From positions 1-49,806 of the forward strand of contig JAYENR010000126.1 of NCBI GenBank assembly GCA_034722175.1: 49,806 bases of DNA, in the 5' to 3' direction. This document shows positions 16,030-24,837 of the stretch, piece by piece; the first letter of the stretch is position 1; each line of letters opens with the position of its first letter. The notes beneath the pieces were generated by a model. It did not search any database. It saw nothing but the letters and a program-made list of their open reading frames with translations, and had not been told where the DNA came from. This DNA is from Thiomicrorhabdus sp034722175. GTDB lineage: Bacteria; Pseudomonadota; Gammaproteobacteria; Thiomicrospirales; Thiomicrospiraceae. Position numbers and translations under genes: made by a program.

Positions 16030-17169
16030 TTAGGTTTGAAACAGAGCTAAAATTTGTTGTTGTGCGGCTTCAAAATCAATCTTTCCGGTAATTTCATAGA
16101 CGGTTGTGGCTTGCAAAAGCTTAAGATAGTTGGCTTCAACGAGCGGAGCGCCATTTTTTAAAAAGCCACTCTCAGCAGTGGCATAGAAAGGCCCTGGTGA
16201 TTTCATAATCGCCGGTAACAGGTCAATACGCTCTGTGATCTTTACCTGACTGACTGAGGTCGGCTGAGATGAATGCGCTTGCCAATTGAGAATAAACAGT
16301 GCATCTAATGGCGATTCCGCTAAATAACAGTCTTTGTGATATAGATAATGAACCGGAGCATCGTATTTCTTCTCTATTGCACGTAAGGTTTCAGAGGGGA
16401 GTGCTAAGTATTCATTACGTTCACGTTCAGACATCAACGAGTGTAAACGTGGATTATGGACAATGGTTCCTGGGTTGATTCTGGGTTGTTTAGGGATGCC
16501 ACGCATCATTAAGCGATTGTTATGACGTTTTAATAACAGACGATCATTGCTGATAAAGTGTTCGGCCTGAGCAAGTAGATGCAACATTAAGGTGGATTTT
16601 CCGCCACCGGATAAACCGGCAAATGCCAAGCCTTTCTGCTGGATTTGCATGCCTGAAGTATGACCAAGTTGCCAGTCTAAACGCAGGTGTTGATTTAAAT
16701 GTTGTGTCAAAATAAAGTTAATGATTTGGCTGCTATTGGCTTCTGCTGGCCCCAGAGCAAGCGGAATTAATTGATGGTGTGCGTCTGGTCCAGGTTGTAA
16801 AAACAACATACCTGTTTTGACTTTATACAATAAACGTAACCTTTGGTCATTCCATTCGCTATCTAAAATTGCATCTTTCCGTCCGACTTTTCCGCCTTCA
16901 CGTTTCCAATCCGTCCATTGGGTTTGTGCAATCAAGTCTGCTAATTGATCGGTTTCATAGACATGAATTTCCGTCAGGTTTTCGTGTTTGATGTTACTGG
17001 TTTGCGATTGAGCTAGAGTGTGAAAATAGTCTTCTAAAAGCCCTAATAATTTTTGGCTGTTGCTGTGAATTCTATAAATCTGCTGGTGTACTTTAATTTC
17101 AAGTGATTGTTCTAATAAGTCGACTTGTGATTGAATTTTTTGTATTTGTTTAAGCAGGGAAGTCGACAT
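16030..17169 (-). CDS. HprK-related kinase B (GAK system)
   Basis: This 379-residue protein has a C-terminal domain related to HPr kinase. Walker A is GLSGGGKST at about 185-193, followed by HFISNDRLLLKR, which matches the HprK P-loop fold, and RINPGTIVHNPRL. The N-terminal 130 residues are largely helical and not recognised. In the GAK family set, HprK-related kinases occur with an ATP-grasp enzyme and amphi-Trp proteins; their substrate is unknown. It is the last gene of a four-gene operon on this strand, 51 bases after the ATP-grasp gene. No HPr or PTS gene is nearby, so a sugar-PTS role is unlikely. Confidence 0.82.
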   Translation of the reverse strand: MSTSLLKQIQKIQSQVDLLEQSLEIKVHQQIYRIHSNSQKLLGLLEDYFHTLAQSQTSNIKHENLTEIHVYETDQLADLIAQTQWTDWKREGGKVGRKDAILDSEWNDQRLRLLYKVKTGMLFLQPGPDAHHQLIPLALGPAEANSSQIINFILTQHLNQHLRLDWQLGHTSGMQIQQKGLAFAGLSGGGKSTLMLHLLAQAEHFISNDRLLLKRHNNRLMMRGIPKQPRINPGTIVHNPRLHSLMSERERNEYLALPSETLRAIEKKYDAPVHYLYHKDCYLAESPLDALFILNWQAHSSQPTSVSQVKITERIDLLPAIMKSPGPFYATAESGFLKNGAPLVEANYLKLLQATTVYEITGKIDFEAAQQQILALFQT

Positions 17170-17220
17170 AATTACCTTAAAGCTTGGAAGTATGAACGTA
17201 TGAATGTGTATTGATTAAAT

Positions 17221-18129
17221 CTAATGGTTATTCAATAAATTTTGAATCACGTGATCTGCATATTGTTCAGCCATATTTAAACCTAGCGCTTCTTGTGCCC
17301 CTTTAAAACCACCAAATGCAGAGACTTCAAAACAGACAGGCCCTTGATCGGTCTCGGCAATATCAACCGTAGTATAGGTCAAATCAAATTGGGCTTGGGC
17401 TTGGTAGGCCATGTTAATAATTCCTTGATCGGGTTCAATTTTGGCGTATTTACCACCAGAATGAATCGTAGTGTTCCAGCTATCACCATTGCCAACACGA
17501 GCATAAGCGCCTTTGTATTCACCCGCGAGAAACACCAATCCCATATCATGGCCGGGCAGAGCGAGTTTTTTCTGAATATAGAAGAAGCCGTGTTTTTGAT
17601 AAAAGCTGTTGAGCTTCTGCTTGATTTCAGCTTCATCGGACTCTGAAGAAACGACCACCATGCCACGAGCCTTCGTTGAGTACAGCGGTTTGAGTATGAC
17701 TTCACCAAACTTATATACGGCCTCAATGGCAGCCTCAATGCTTTCGGTAATGAGCGTGTCAGGCATGGGGATTTTGGCTCTGGCGAGCGAGACCGTGCAA
17801 CTCATACGATCGACAAGCCGAATGATTTCCGAAGGTTTTGAATAGACTTCAACATTGCAGCACTCTACAAATCGTAACAACTCTAGACGATCCAAGACTT
17901 TTGGGCTGTATGTTTGCGAGATTTTTTTAATAATAATAGCATCCAGTTCACAGAGGCACTGATTTTGATATAGGACTTCTGGTTTAGATAGGTCGGCCAC
18001 CACTTTCTCGATGTCGATCACTAAACGAAACCCGGTGCGTTTCTCTATTTCATCAGCTAACACTTCGGTTGACCATTTGCCTGGAATACCGACAACCCCT
18101 ATTTTTAAATCTGAAGCAGTTTTATTCAC
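17221..18129 (-). CDS. GAK-system ATP-grasp ligase (RimK-like)
   Basis: This 302-residue ATP-grasp enzyme of the RimK/glutathione-synthetase kind joins a carboxylate to an amine through an acyl-phosphate. Visible parts are VILKPLYSTKARGM (ATP-binding Lys and loop), FYIQKKLALPGHDMGLVFLAGEY, and ARVGNGDSWNTTIHSGGKYA, which corresponds to the RimK phosphate-binding stretch. The metal site reads CFEVSAFGGFKGAQEALGLN, where RimK proteins normally have EVN: the Asn is replaced by Ser, while Glu remains. It overlaps the upstream kinase gene by eight bases, which implies translational coupling. Target and amino-acid substrate are unknown. Confidence 0.85.
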   Translation of the reverse strand: MNKTASDLKIGVVGIPGKWSTEVLADEIEKRTGFRLVIDIEKVVADLSKPEVLYQNQCLCELDAIIIKKISQTYSPKVLDRLELLRFVECCNVEVYSKPSEIIRLVDRMSCTVSLARAKIPMPDTLITESIEAAIEAVYKFGEVILKPLYSTKARGMVVVSSESDEAEIKQKLNSFYQKHGFFYIQKKLALPGHDMGLVFLAGEYKGAYARVGNGDSWNTTIHSGGKYAKIEPDQGIINMAYQAQAQFDLTYTTVDIAETDQGPVCFEVSAFGGFKGAQEALGLNMAEQYADHVIQNLLNNH

Positions 18130-19768
18130 GGAACAATTCCTTTGAAATCCGGTAGCTAGGGTATTTTTTAGGCTTGAGTTTGACCACTTGCTCTAATAAA
18201 TATCGACCACGATAGTGCATGGATTTTGCGTGTGAATTATCCAGTACAAAACGGGTGGAGCTTAAAAATGAGCGCGCCAACGCTAACGCCATACGTAGGT
18301 GGTAGCTGTCATCCCCAATTTTTTCAGCGTAACTCTCTCCAAACTGATAGACCGCCTGCATGGTTTCGGTGATCAGTTTACGCACATCTGGATCGAAGTC
18401 GGTCAGACGATAGTTCGATACCATAAATACCGATAAATCTTGCACATAGTCGCTGTACTCAGAACGGTGTAGGTCAATAAAGCTGATCTGTTTTTCAATG
18501 GGATCGTAGATTAAATTGTCGACATTAAAGTCACCGTGAATATAGACGCCATTCGGTTGGGTCAATTTTTCTTCTATGTCGGCCGCTTGCTGAATTAGGC
18601 TTTCTAAAGAGGCCTGTTTGACTTCCCCTAACTGGAATCCGCGTAGATCAAATTCGGAGTGAACTCGGTAAATATCATTTAGGCGTTTTTTCAACTGAGT
18701 CATAAAGTGCGCTGGGTAAGGCTGTTCTGATTCGGTTTCCTGCCAAATGTCTTGTAGCAAAGCAAACAGAGCGTTTAGACCCTTTTTAAGATTTGTACGA
18801 TCACCTTGTGTGATCAGCTTGTCAAAGGTTTCACCGGTCATGTATTCAAACAGTAAGGCGGCTTTATCGCCGGTTTTATGGTATGAATAGACCTCTGGCG
18901 CCACCCCTGGAAATTTTTTATGCCAGCTCTCAATCCCCTGTTTCTCTTCTAATAGTTTTTTCTGTTGACCCTCTTTAAATATGGCGGTTAATTTGTCGTC
19001 TTCACTCTCTGGTGAGAAGACACCAGAGATGGTACAGCCAGATTTGGTCTCGCCCATCGTGCTGATAGAAAACTGCGGTGAGTCCGGGTTAAGTTCAATG
19101 GCACTTAAAGTAGCTTCAAGCGAATGATAACGCTCAAGCTTAATGGCTTGACCTAAATTGGCTGAGAGAATGGATTCACCAATTCGTAGCAGGACATCCC
19201 CCAGACGTTTAATGTCTTGGGTGATTAAACTGGCTTCTAATAGAGCTTGAGTTTGCTGACCTTTTTTTAAGCGTTTCTGATTGTTATCAAGTTGATTCTG
19301 ACAGAGCTTAGCGATGCGTACTTGTAATCGACAAATATCAATAGCCACTTGTGAACTGGGTGAAATAATTGCAGGTTCAAGCATTTCTAAGCCAGAATTT
19401 AGAATTGTTAACGATTTGAATAGTTTCTGTTTTTGAACCAGTTTAAAACTCTTTAAGTTTAAGGCGCGATAGGCTACTTTTTCTAGCTGGCGAGAGAGTT
19501 CTTTAAGGCTGTGTATGAGTTGTTGGTAACTCTGAGCCAGAATCTGTGCGGAATCTTGTTGGCCTATCTGAGATTGATTGATTAAATACAGTGAGCAGCG
19601 ATTGATCAGGTTGATCTGGTGATTGTCAATATAGTCGATGCGAGCGAGACTTTTTTTAGCTTGATCTTTATCGTGGGTTTCTAAATAGGATTCAAGCCCC
19701 TGAAGTTGTTTTTGTACCTCAATAATAAAGAAACGTAATGGCTCAAAAAGCTCAGAAGGCGTTTGCAT
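18122..19768 (-). CDS. GAK-operon kinase with helical N-terminus and phosphotransferase (APH-like) domain
   Basis: This 548-residue protein has two parts. About 230 N-terminal residues are helical and rich in Gln and Leu (YIDNHQINLINRCSLYLINQ), like a four-helix or PhoU-like bundle. The C-terminal part is an aminoglycoside-phosphotransferase/choline-kinase-like fold. Its catalytic loop HGDFNVDNL is at 411-419 and the metal-binding ISFIDLHRSEYSDYVQDLSVF at about 428-448, with DLH in place of DFG-like residues and LLFEYMTGETFDKL in the hinge. The catalytic Asp and Asn are intact, so it should be active. The substrate is unknown. It sits five bases after the amphi-Trp gene and overlaps the ATP-grasp gene, so it acts with them. 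Confidence 0.75.
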   Translation of the reverse strand: MQTPSELFEPLRFFIIEVQKQLQGLESYLETHDKDQAKKSLARIDYIDNHQINLINRCSLYLINQSQIGQQDSAQILAQSYQQLIHSLKELSRQLEKVAYRALNLKSFKLVQKQKLFKSLTILNSGLEMLEPAIISPSSQVAIDICRLQVRIAKLCQNQLDNNQKRLKKGQQTQALLEASLITQDIKRLGDVLLRIGESILSANLGQAIKLERYHSLEATLSAIELNPDSPQFSISTMGETKSGCTISGVFSPESEDDKLTAIFKEGQQKKLLEEKQGIESWHKKFPGVAPEVYSYHKTGDKAALLFEYMTGETFDKLITQGDRTNLKKGLNALFALLQDIWQETESEQPYPAHFMTQLKKRLNDIYRVHSEFDLRGFQLGEVKQASLESLIQQAADIEEKLTQPNGVYIHGDFNVDNLIYDPIEKQISFIDLHRSEYSDYVQDLSVFMVSNYRLTDFDPDVRKLITETMQAVYQFGESYAEKIGDDSYHLRMALALARSFLSSTRFVLDNSHAKSMHYRGRYLLEQVVKLKPKKYPSYRISKELFRE

Positions 19769-19773
19769 TTAGA

Positions 19774-20061
19774 TTACTTCTTGGCCTTTTTTGCATCAAT
19801 AAACAGAGGCGTCTCTTCAGTGTTGTTATCTTCTTCTGAAGACCAGCTAAATTTGATTGAGAGGCTTTGCGATTTTTGTGATTGAGAGGCTTTAATTTTC
19901 ACTTGCGAAAGAGCTTCTGGTCTCAAGCGAATATTATCTTCTTCATCGGACAGTAATATTTCACCTTTTTTAAACCCCTGAATAATGGCTTTAAGGTAGT
20001 TTTCAATGGATTCTTTGTCTTGTAATGATTCGTGAACAAATTCTTGTATTTTTTTAGCCAT
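19774..20061 (-). CDS. Amphi-Trp domain protein (GAK system)
   Basis: This is a small 95-residue protein with the amphi-Trp domain: FVHESLQDKESIENYLKAII, GFKKGEILLSDEEDNIRLRP and the closing beta strand LSIKFSW with the diagnostic tryptophan. It has a charged tail ending in KKAKK. Amphi-Trp proteins recur beside HprK-related kinases and ATP-grasp enzymes and are candidates for the substrate or scaffold of those enzymes; that role is inferred. It is the first gene of the operon. A CAGGCCTG-rich terminator separates it from nrdB upstream on the same strand. Confidence 0.8.
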   Translation of the reverse strand: MAKKIQEFVHESLQDKESIENYLKAIIQGFKKGEILLSDEEDNIRLRPEALSQVKIKASQSQKSQSLSIKFSWSSEEDNNTEETPLFIDAKKAKK

Positions 20062-20236
20062 TAAAACGGTCCGGAAATAGGAGTTAATTAGTTAGTATAG
20101 TCAATCGACAGAGAGTCGCAATACTAAAATATGACAGGTTTGTGAAGTCAGAGCGATAAAGTCAGTTTAATCATCGTCAGACGTGGTGTGGCTTTTGTTT
20201 TAGGTGGGGGATGAGGATAACTTAAAAAGTAGATTA

Positions 20237-20267
20237 ACCAGGCCTGGTGAGATTGAGCAGGCCTGGT
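20237..20267 (-). terminator. Hairpin from two CAGGCCTG copies after nrdB
   Basis: ACCAGGCCTG (20237-20246) pairs with CAGGCCTGGT (20258-20267) over ten bases with an 11-base loop, just past the nrdB stop. The T-run on the minus strand is weak. It is probably the end of the nrdB transcript before the GAK operon. Confidence 0.6.
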
Positions 20268-20279
20268 GAAAAGGGGTAT

Positions 20280-21422
20280 TTAAAGTGAAAACTCGCTAAA
20301 ATCGTCTGAATCGACTTTAGAGTCCACTTGGCCAACTAGATAAGAGCTGATCTCTGACTCTTGAGGCGCAACTTGAACATTGTCACTCACTAACCAGTTA
20401 TTCATCCATGGAAGAGGGTTGGATTTATTTTCAAAGATTGGATCAAGCTTAATCGCTTTTAAACGTACATTAGTAATGTATTCCACATAGTCTTTTAAAA
20501 TTTTGGCGTTTAGACCGATCATTGAACCGTTTTGGAATAGGTAATCTGCCCACTGCTTCTCTTGTTCTGCGGCCTGGCGGAAAATTTCATAGGTGTTTTC
20601 TAACTGCTCTTGAGCAATCACGGCCATTTCAGGGTCATCTTTGCCCTCCGTCATCAGGGTAATCATGTTTTGAGTACCTGACAAGTGTAGAGCTTCATCA
20701 CGAGCGATCAACTTAATGACTTTGGCATTCCCTTCCATTAACGAGCGTTCTGCAAATGAGAAGCTACACGCAAACGACACATAAAAACGAATCGCTTCTA
20801 AAACGTTTACCGAAACGACCGTTAGAAACATCGCCGTTTTAATCTTTTTACGGAATTCGTGATCCGCCTCTAAATCAATTTTATTAGCGTACATGTAATT
20901 GGTTAATGCGATCAACTCGTCATAGTACTCGGTCACACTCACGGCACGTTTCACGATCTCATCGTTGGTGACAATGTCATCAAACACCACCGAAGGGTCG
21001 GCAACGATATTACGGATAATATGAGTGTATGAACGACTATGGATAGTTTCTGAGAACGACCACGTTTCAATCCAGGTTTCTAGCTCAGGAATTGACACTA
21101 ATGGCAGTAACGCAACATTTGGAGAGCGACCTTGAACCGAATCTAATAAGGTTTGATATTTTAGGTTGCTGATGAAAATGTGCTGTTCGTTTTCGGGTAG
21201 GTCGGCATATTCGGTTCTATCTGACGATAGATCAATCTCTTCAGGACGCCAGAAAAAGCTGAGTTGCTTCTCTATTAATTTTTCAAAAATCGGGTATTTC
21301 TGCTGGTCATAACGCGCCACATTGACATTTTGGCCAAAAAACATCGGCTCTTCCATCGCATTATTTTTTGAACGACAAAATGTAGAGTAGGTGTGCTGAT
21401 CTTTACAACTCATGGTTTCCAT
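20280..21422 (-). CDS. nrdB: Class Ia ribonucleotide reductase beta subunit
   Basis: NrdB carries the diiron-tyrosyl radical cofactor that starts reduction of ribonucleotides to deoxyribonucleotides in the alpha subunit. The 380 residues align over their whole length with E. coli NrdB. Key residues are visible: YQTLLDSVQGRS (metal Asp), FSETIHSRSYTHIIRN (metal Glu and His and the radical Tyr at about 131), ARDEALH (metal Glu and His), and the C-terminal tail SSYLVGQVDSKVDSDDFSEF that docks to NrdA. The start could be M1 or M4; both lie close to one AGGA site. No nrdA gene is adjacent, which is unusual, so the alpha subunit must be elsewhere. Confidence 0.95.
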   Translation of the reverse strand: METMSCKDQHTYSTFCRSKNNAMEEPMFFGQNVNVARYDQQKYPIFEKLIEKQLSFFWRPEEIDLSSDRTEYADLPENEQHIFISNLKYQTLLDSVQGRSPNVALLPLVSIPELETWIETWSFSETIHSRSYTHIIRNIVADPSVVFDDIVTNDEIVKRAVSVTEYYDELIALTNYMYANKIDLEADHEFRKKIKTAMFLTVVSVNVLEAIRFYVSFACSFSFAERSLMEGNAKVIKLIARDEALHLSGTQNMITLMTEGKDDPEMAVIAQEQLENTYEIFRQAAEQEKQWADYLFQNGSMIGLNAKILKDYVEYITNVRLKAIKLDPIFENKSNPLPWMNNWLVSDNVQVAPQESEISSYLVGQVDSKVDSDDFSEFSL

Positions 21423-21583
21423 TTCCTGATTTCGGTGTTTAGTCGGTTATTTTATACGTTAACTTGGATAGGCGTGAATAAAAATCATTGTTATTTGATG
21501 AAGTTGTTTGAATAGGGGAATTAAATACTTTTGTACACAAGGCCCTCTGCTTTGGGGATAATAAAAGAAATGACTGAGGAGCA

Positions 21584-22051
21584 ATGATGTCCTATAAAGA
21601 TGAATTAATCTGGTTAAAAGGTAAAAAGGTTGCGTTTTGTGAGCCTGATGAAACCTTATTTGCTGAAGTTAAGGCATTTTTAGGGCATTACGGTTTGGAT
21701 GTGATTGGCTTGAATTCGATTGAATCCATGTTGGCCGATCTGGAATCTCGACGTTACAGCACACACCGAATCTATATGGCGGTGTTTGTGACCGCTGAAC
21801 TCGCCAAAGATTTAGAAACCTCTTGGTTGGATGTGATTCGAGTTAATCCAGGTGTCGCTCAAACCCCCTTGGTATTGATGGCCTCTGAAAGTGAACGCAA
21901 ATCTGTGCAAAGTTTTATAGAAAAGGGGTATTTTAAATTTTGTATGGATCATCCCGTTCCCGCTTCACAAATGTTAAGAGTGTTAAGACGTTTGAATCGT
22001 TGGAAAGCCTTAAGAGGGGATTTAACGCCGGATGCAATTCTAGAAAGCTAA
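21584..22051 (+). CDS. Degenerate response-regulator receiver-like protein
   Basis: This 155-residue protein has a receiver (CheY-like) fold pattern: KVAFCEPDETLFAEVKAFLGHYGLDV, MAVFVTAEL, TPLVLMASESERKSVQSFIEKGYFKF, then MLRVLRRLNRWKALRG. The acidic pair at strand 1 survives as EPDE. The strand-3 position that normally holds the phosphorylated Asp reads AVFVTAEL without Asp, and the usual KP near the end is DHPVP. It is therefore likely a pseudo-receiver working without phosphorylation. No output domain is present. A GAGGA site fits the second ATG (21587) better than the first. The remote fold call is tentative. Confidence 0.55.
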   Translation: MMSYKDELIWLKGKKVAFCEPDETLFAEVKAFLGHYGLDVIGLNSIESMLADLESRRYSTHRIYMAVFVTAELAKDLETSWLDVIRVNPGVAQTPLVLMASESERKSVQSFIEKGYFKFCMDHPVPASQMLRVLRRLNRWKALRGDLTPDAILES

Positions 22052-22077
22052 ATGAGTCACGGTTCCCTTTAGGCAAA

Positions 22078-22112
22078 AAAGAGGCCTGTCATTTCTGAGC
22101 AGGCCTCTAATC
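22078..22112. terminator. Bidirectional terminator with paired GAGGCCTG/CAGGCCTC
   Basis: AGAGGCCTG (22080-22088) and CAGGCCTCT (22100-22108) form a nine-base stem, extended by partly paired TCA/TGA. An A-run lies on the left and an AT-rich stretch on the right. It sits between two convergent genes and can serve both. Confidence 0.75.
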
Positions 22113-22166
22113 ATTTACGTTTTATGACTCACAGTAAGATCTGTTTAGGTTTTAACGTGTTCTTGT

Positions 22167-24095
22167 TTAAACTTCACCCATTACTAAGGCTTCTAAACTC
22201 TCCCAGCGTTCAAATGCCGTTTCTAATTCCGCTTCTTTATCAGCAAGCTGTTGAATCGTGGCTTGCACTTCATCTTCCGGTTTTTGATAAAAGTTCGGAT
22301 CATTCATCTGTTCCGATAAACTTTCTAACGCTTGCTCGAGTTCCTCAATTAATGCGGGCAAATTATCGTATTCACGCTGGTCTTTGTAGCTGAGTTTTTT
22401 AGGTTTTTTAATGGCTGTTTCAGTGCTTGGACTTGTGGCCTCTGGTTTAACCGTTTTGGTCAATTCAGGTTTTTTAGACTCATCTAAGATATTTGAATAA
22501 TCTGGGCGTTGACGTAACCAGTCGTCGTAACCACCCACGTATTCATTCACAATGCCTGGCGCATCAAACACAATGGAACTGGTCGCGACATTATTTAAAA
22601 AGGCACGGTCATGGCTTACGATTAGAACCGTCCCTTTGTAGCTGAGCAGTAACTCTTCTAATAGCTCCAGTGTTTCAACGTCTAAATCGTTGGTGGGCTC
22701 ATCTAAAATAAGCAGGTTAGACGGCTTGGCAAATACCCGTGCTAATAACAGACGGTTACGTTCACCGCCTGACAGAGCTTTAACAGGCTGGCGAGCACGA
22801 TCAGGTGAAAACAGGAAGTCCCCTAAGTAGCCGATAATATGTTTGCGAACGCCATTGATTTCAACGTAATCGCTCTCTTCAATAACACTTTCGGCTACCG
22901 CTTTGTTTTCATCCAGTTGGGCTCGATGTTGGTCAAAGTAAGCAATATCCAGATTGGTGCCCAGTTTTACCTTTCCTGAGGTCGGTTGCAATTTACCTAA
23001 AATCAGAGAGAGCAGTGTGGATTTACCGCAACCGTTTTCACCGATGATTCCTACCTTATCGCCACGCATGATATTGGCCGTTAAGTCGGTGACGATAATG
23101 CGATTTTCAAAACTAAAGTTAAGGTGTTCAATCTCAATAACTTGTTTACCAGACAGTTCCGCTTTGTTCAGTTGCAGATTGGCTTTGCCTTGCTGAGTGC
23201 GACGAGCCTTATGTTCAGAACGCAATTTTTCTAATGCACGAACACGCCCTTCATTACGAGTACGACGGGCTTTAATGCCTTGACGAATCCACACCTCTTC
23301 TTGAGCGAGTTTCTTATCAAACAGGGCATTTTGTTTGGCTTCGGCTTCCAACTGTTCGGCTTTACGTTCGAGATAGGTGTGGTAATCACACTCCCAGTTA
23401 GAAATGTTTCCTCGATCCAATTCCACGATACGGGTCGCTAACGATTGTAAAAAAGCACGATCGTGGGTAATGAAAACTAGCGAGCAACGAATGGTTTTTA
23501 AGAAACTCTCTAACCATTGAATAGAAGGAATGTCTAGATGGTTAGTGGGTTCGTCTAATAATAAAATATCGGGTTCTTGTACCAGTGCTTGTGCAAGCAA
23601 TACTCGGCGCTTCATCCCGCCGGATAGATTTGAAAATTCCGCCTCACTCGGTAAACCTAATTTGGAGATAATGGTTTCAACACGCTGTTTATGCTCCCAA
23701 CCGTTTGCATCTTCAATCTGTTGTTGCACTTTGGTAAAGGTTTCTAGAACGGCATCCGTATAGTTGGTTTCCATCTGCATACTTAGATCATGAAAACGTT
23801 CAATTAGAGGGCCGATATTGCCCAAGCCTTCTGAGATAACATGAAACACACTGCCGATGGTGTCATGCGGAACTTCTTGTTGTAGTTTGGCAATTTTAAC
23901 GCCATCTTGCACGATACGCGTTCCGCCGTCGGCTTGAATTTGACCTTCCACCACCTTTAATAAGGTCGATTTTCCTTCCCCATTACGTCCAACAATACAG
24001 ACCCGTTCATTGGGTTCAATCTGAAAGCTAGCTTTATTCAATAGGGGAGCAGAGCCGAAGCTAAGAGAGATATCACGTAAAAATAACAGAGCCAT
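22167..24095 (-). CDS. uup: ABC-F family ATPase Uup
   Basis: This 642-residue soluble ABC-F protein has two ATPase cassettes and no membrane part. Such proteins bind the ribosome or DNA branches; Uup in E. coli limits precise excision of transposons and affects translation. Walker A sequences are GRNGEGKST (about 36-44) and GENGCGKST (about 350). The signatures are LSGGMKRRVLLAQALV and LSGGERNRLLLARVFA. Walker B with LLLDEPTNHLD and LILDEPTNDLD is followed in each half by HDRAFL. The C-terminal coiled coil (YDNLPALIEELEQALESLSEQM) is typical of Uup. It is convergent with the pseudo-receiver gene. Confidence 0.92.
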   Translation of the reverse strand: MALLFLRDISLSFGSAPLLNKASFQIEPNERVCIVGRNGEGKSTLLKVVEGQIQADGGTRIVQDGVKIAKLQQEVPHDTIGSVFHVISEGLGNIGPLIERFHDLSMQMETNYTDAVLETFTKVQQQIEDANGWEHKQRVETIISKLGLPSEAEFSNLSGGMKRRVLLAQALVQEPDILLLDEPTNHLDIPSIQWLESFLKTIRCSLVFITHDRAFLQSLATRIVELDRGNISNWECDYHTYLERKAEQLEAEAKQNALFDKKLAQEEVWIRQGIKARRTRNEGRVRALEKLRSEHKARRTQQGKANLQLNKAELSGKQVIEIEHLNFSFENRIIVTDLTANIMRGDKVGIIGENGCGKSTLLSLILGKLQPTSGKVKLGTNLDIAYFDQHRAQLDENKAVAESVIEESDYVEINGVRKHIIGYLGDFLFSPDRARQPVKALSGGERNRLLLARVFAKPSNLLILDEPTNDLDVETLELLEELLLSYKGTVLIVSHDRAFLNNVATSSIVFDAPGIVNEYVGGYDDWLRQRPDYSNILDESKKPELTKTVKPEATSPSTETAIKKPKKLSYKDQREYDNLPALIEELEQALESLSEQMNDPNFYQKPEDEVQATIQQLADKEAELETAFERWESLEALVMGEV

Positions 24096-24135
24096 AAAAT
24101 AATTCTTTTGAGTGTTTGGTTGAAGGTAGCGTCGT

Positions 24136-24837
24136 TTAACGTTGTAGAGTCAAAATGAGATTGCTACTGGATTGGATATTATACTTGTTTAGTTGAATGT
24201 CTTGACGGTCTTCAACTTGTTGTTGCCAATAATTCACGACCGTTTTTGTTTCAGCAGTCGGAATTCCAGAACCAGAGTCGCTCATTTCATTCCATAAATT
24301 AAAAATCAATAGGCCTGTTGAGTTTAGGTTTTGGAAAAGGTTTTGTTGGAAATCGACGTCACTTAATTGAGATGGTAAGCCGTGAGCATCAAATATATCC
24401 ACGATTACGACATCGTATTGATGATGGTTTTCTGCGACAAATTGGATGGCATCCTCTTGAATCACATCCACTTCAGGTTCGTTGGGCAGTTGGAAAAATT
24501 GATAGGCACAATCGATGACAATTTGACGCAGTTCAACCACCGTCATTTGTAAATTGGGCAGGGCGTGAAACAGTTGATGTGCCATAGAGCCGCCGCCCAT
24601 GCCCAACATCAACACTCTAAGGTCTTGATTGGGTTTTCGTTTTTGAGCCGCGTTTAATACCTGTTCAGTTATTTTTTCTTGGTATTCGAAGTTTAAGCTC
24701 ATCGGAGCATTAAGAAAAATGCAGCTTTGTTCAATAGGAGAATCAAAGTACAGCTTTCTTGTGACTTTGTTATCGACGACTTCAACTAAACCAAACTCAT
24801 CACGCGCACTGTGAATAATGGTGCCGTCATAGTTCAT
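24136..24837 (-). CDS. Spermidine-synthase-like (polyamine aminopropyltransferase fold) protein
   Basis: This 233-residue protein has a Rossmann methyltransferase/spermidine-synthase fold. Visible motifs are LRVLMLGMGGGSMAHQLF (cofactor loop), MTVVELRQIVIDCAYQFF, VIQEDAIQFV and YDVVIVDIFDAHGLPSQLSDVDF. It is shorter than true SpeE and lacks much of the N-terminal barrel, so it may be a distant SpeE homologue or a methyltransferase of unknown substrate. The stop codon of the gene upstream on this strand abuts its ATG directly, so the two are likely one transcript. Confidence 0.75.
   Translation of the reverse strand: MNYDGTIIHSARDEFGLVEVVDNKVTRKLYFDSPIEQSCIFLNAPMSLNFEYQEKITEQVLNAAQKRKPNQDLRVLMLGMGGGSMAHQLFHALPNLQMTVVELRQIVIDCAYQFFQLPNEPEVDVIQEDAIQFVAENHHQYDVVIVDIFDAHGLPSQLSDVDFQQNLFQNLNSTGLLIFNLWNEMSDSGSGIPTAETKTVVNYWQQQVEDRQDIQLNKYNIQSSSNLILTLQR

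Noticed and set aside
20062..20236. Search for tRNA or small RNA in the gap after the amphi-Trp gene
   Set aside because: No cloverleaf, conserved TTC-arm pattern or strong promoter-terminator pair was found.
22124..22393. 89-residue ORF opposite uup
   Set aside because: It is antisense to the conserved Uup C-terminus and has no supporting features.
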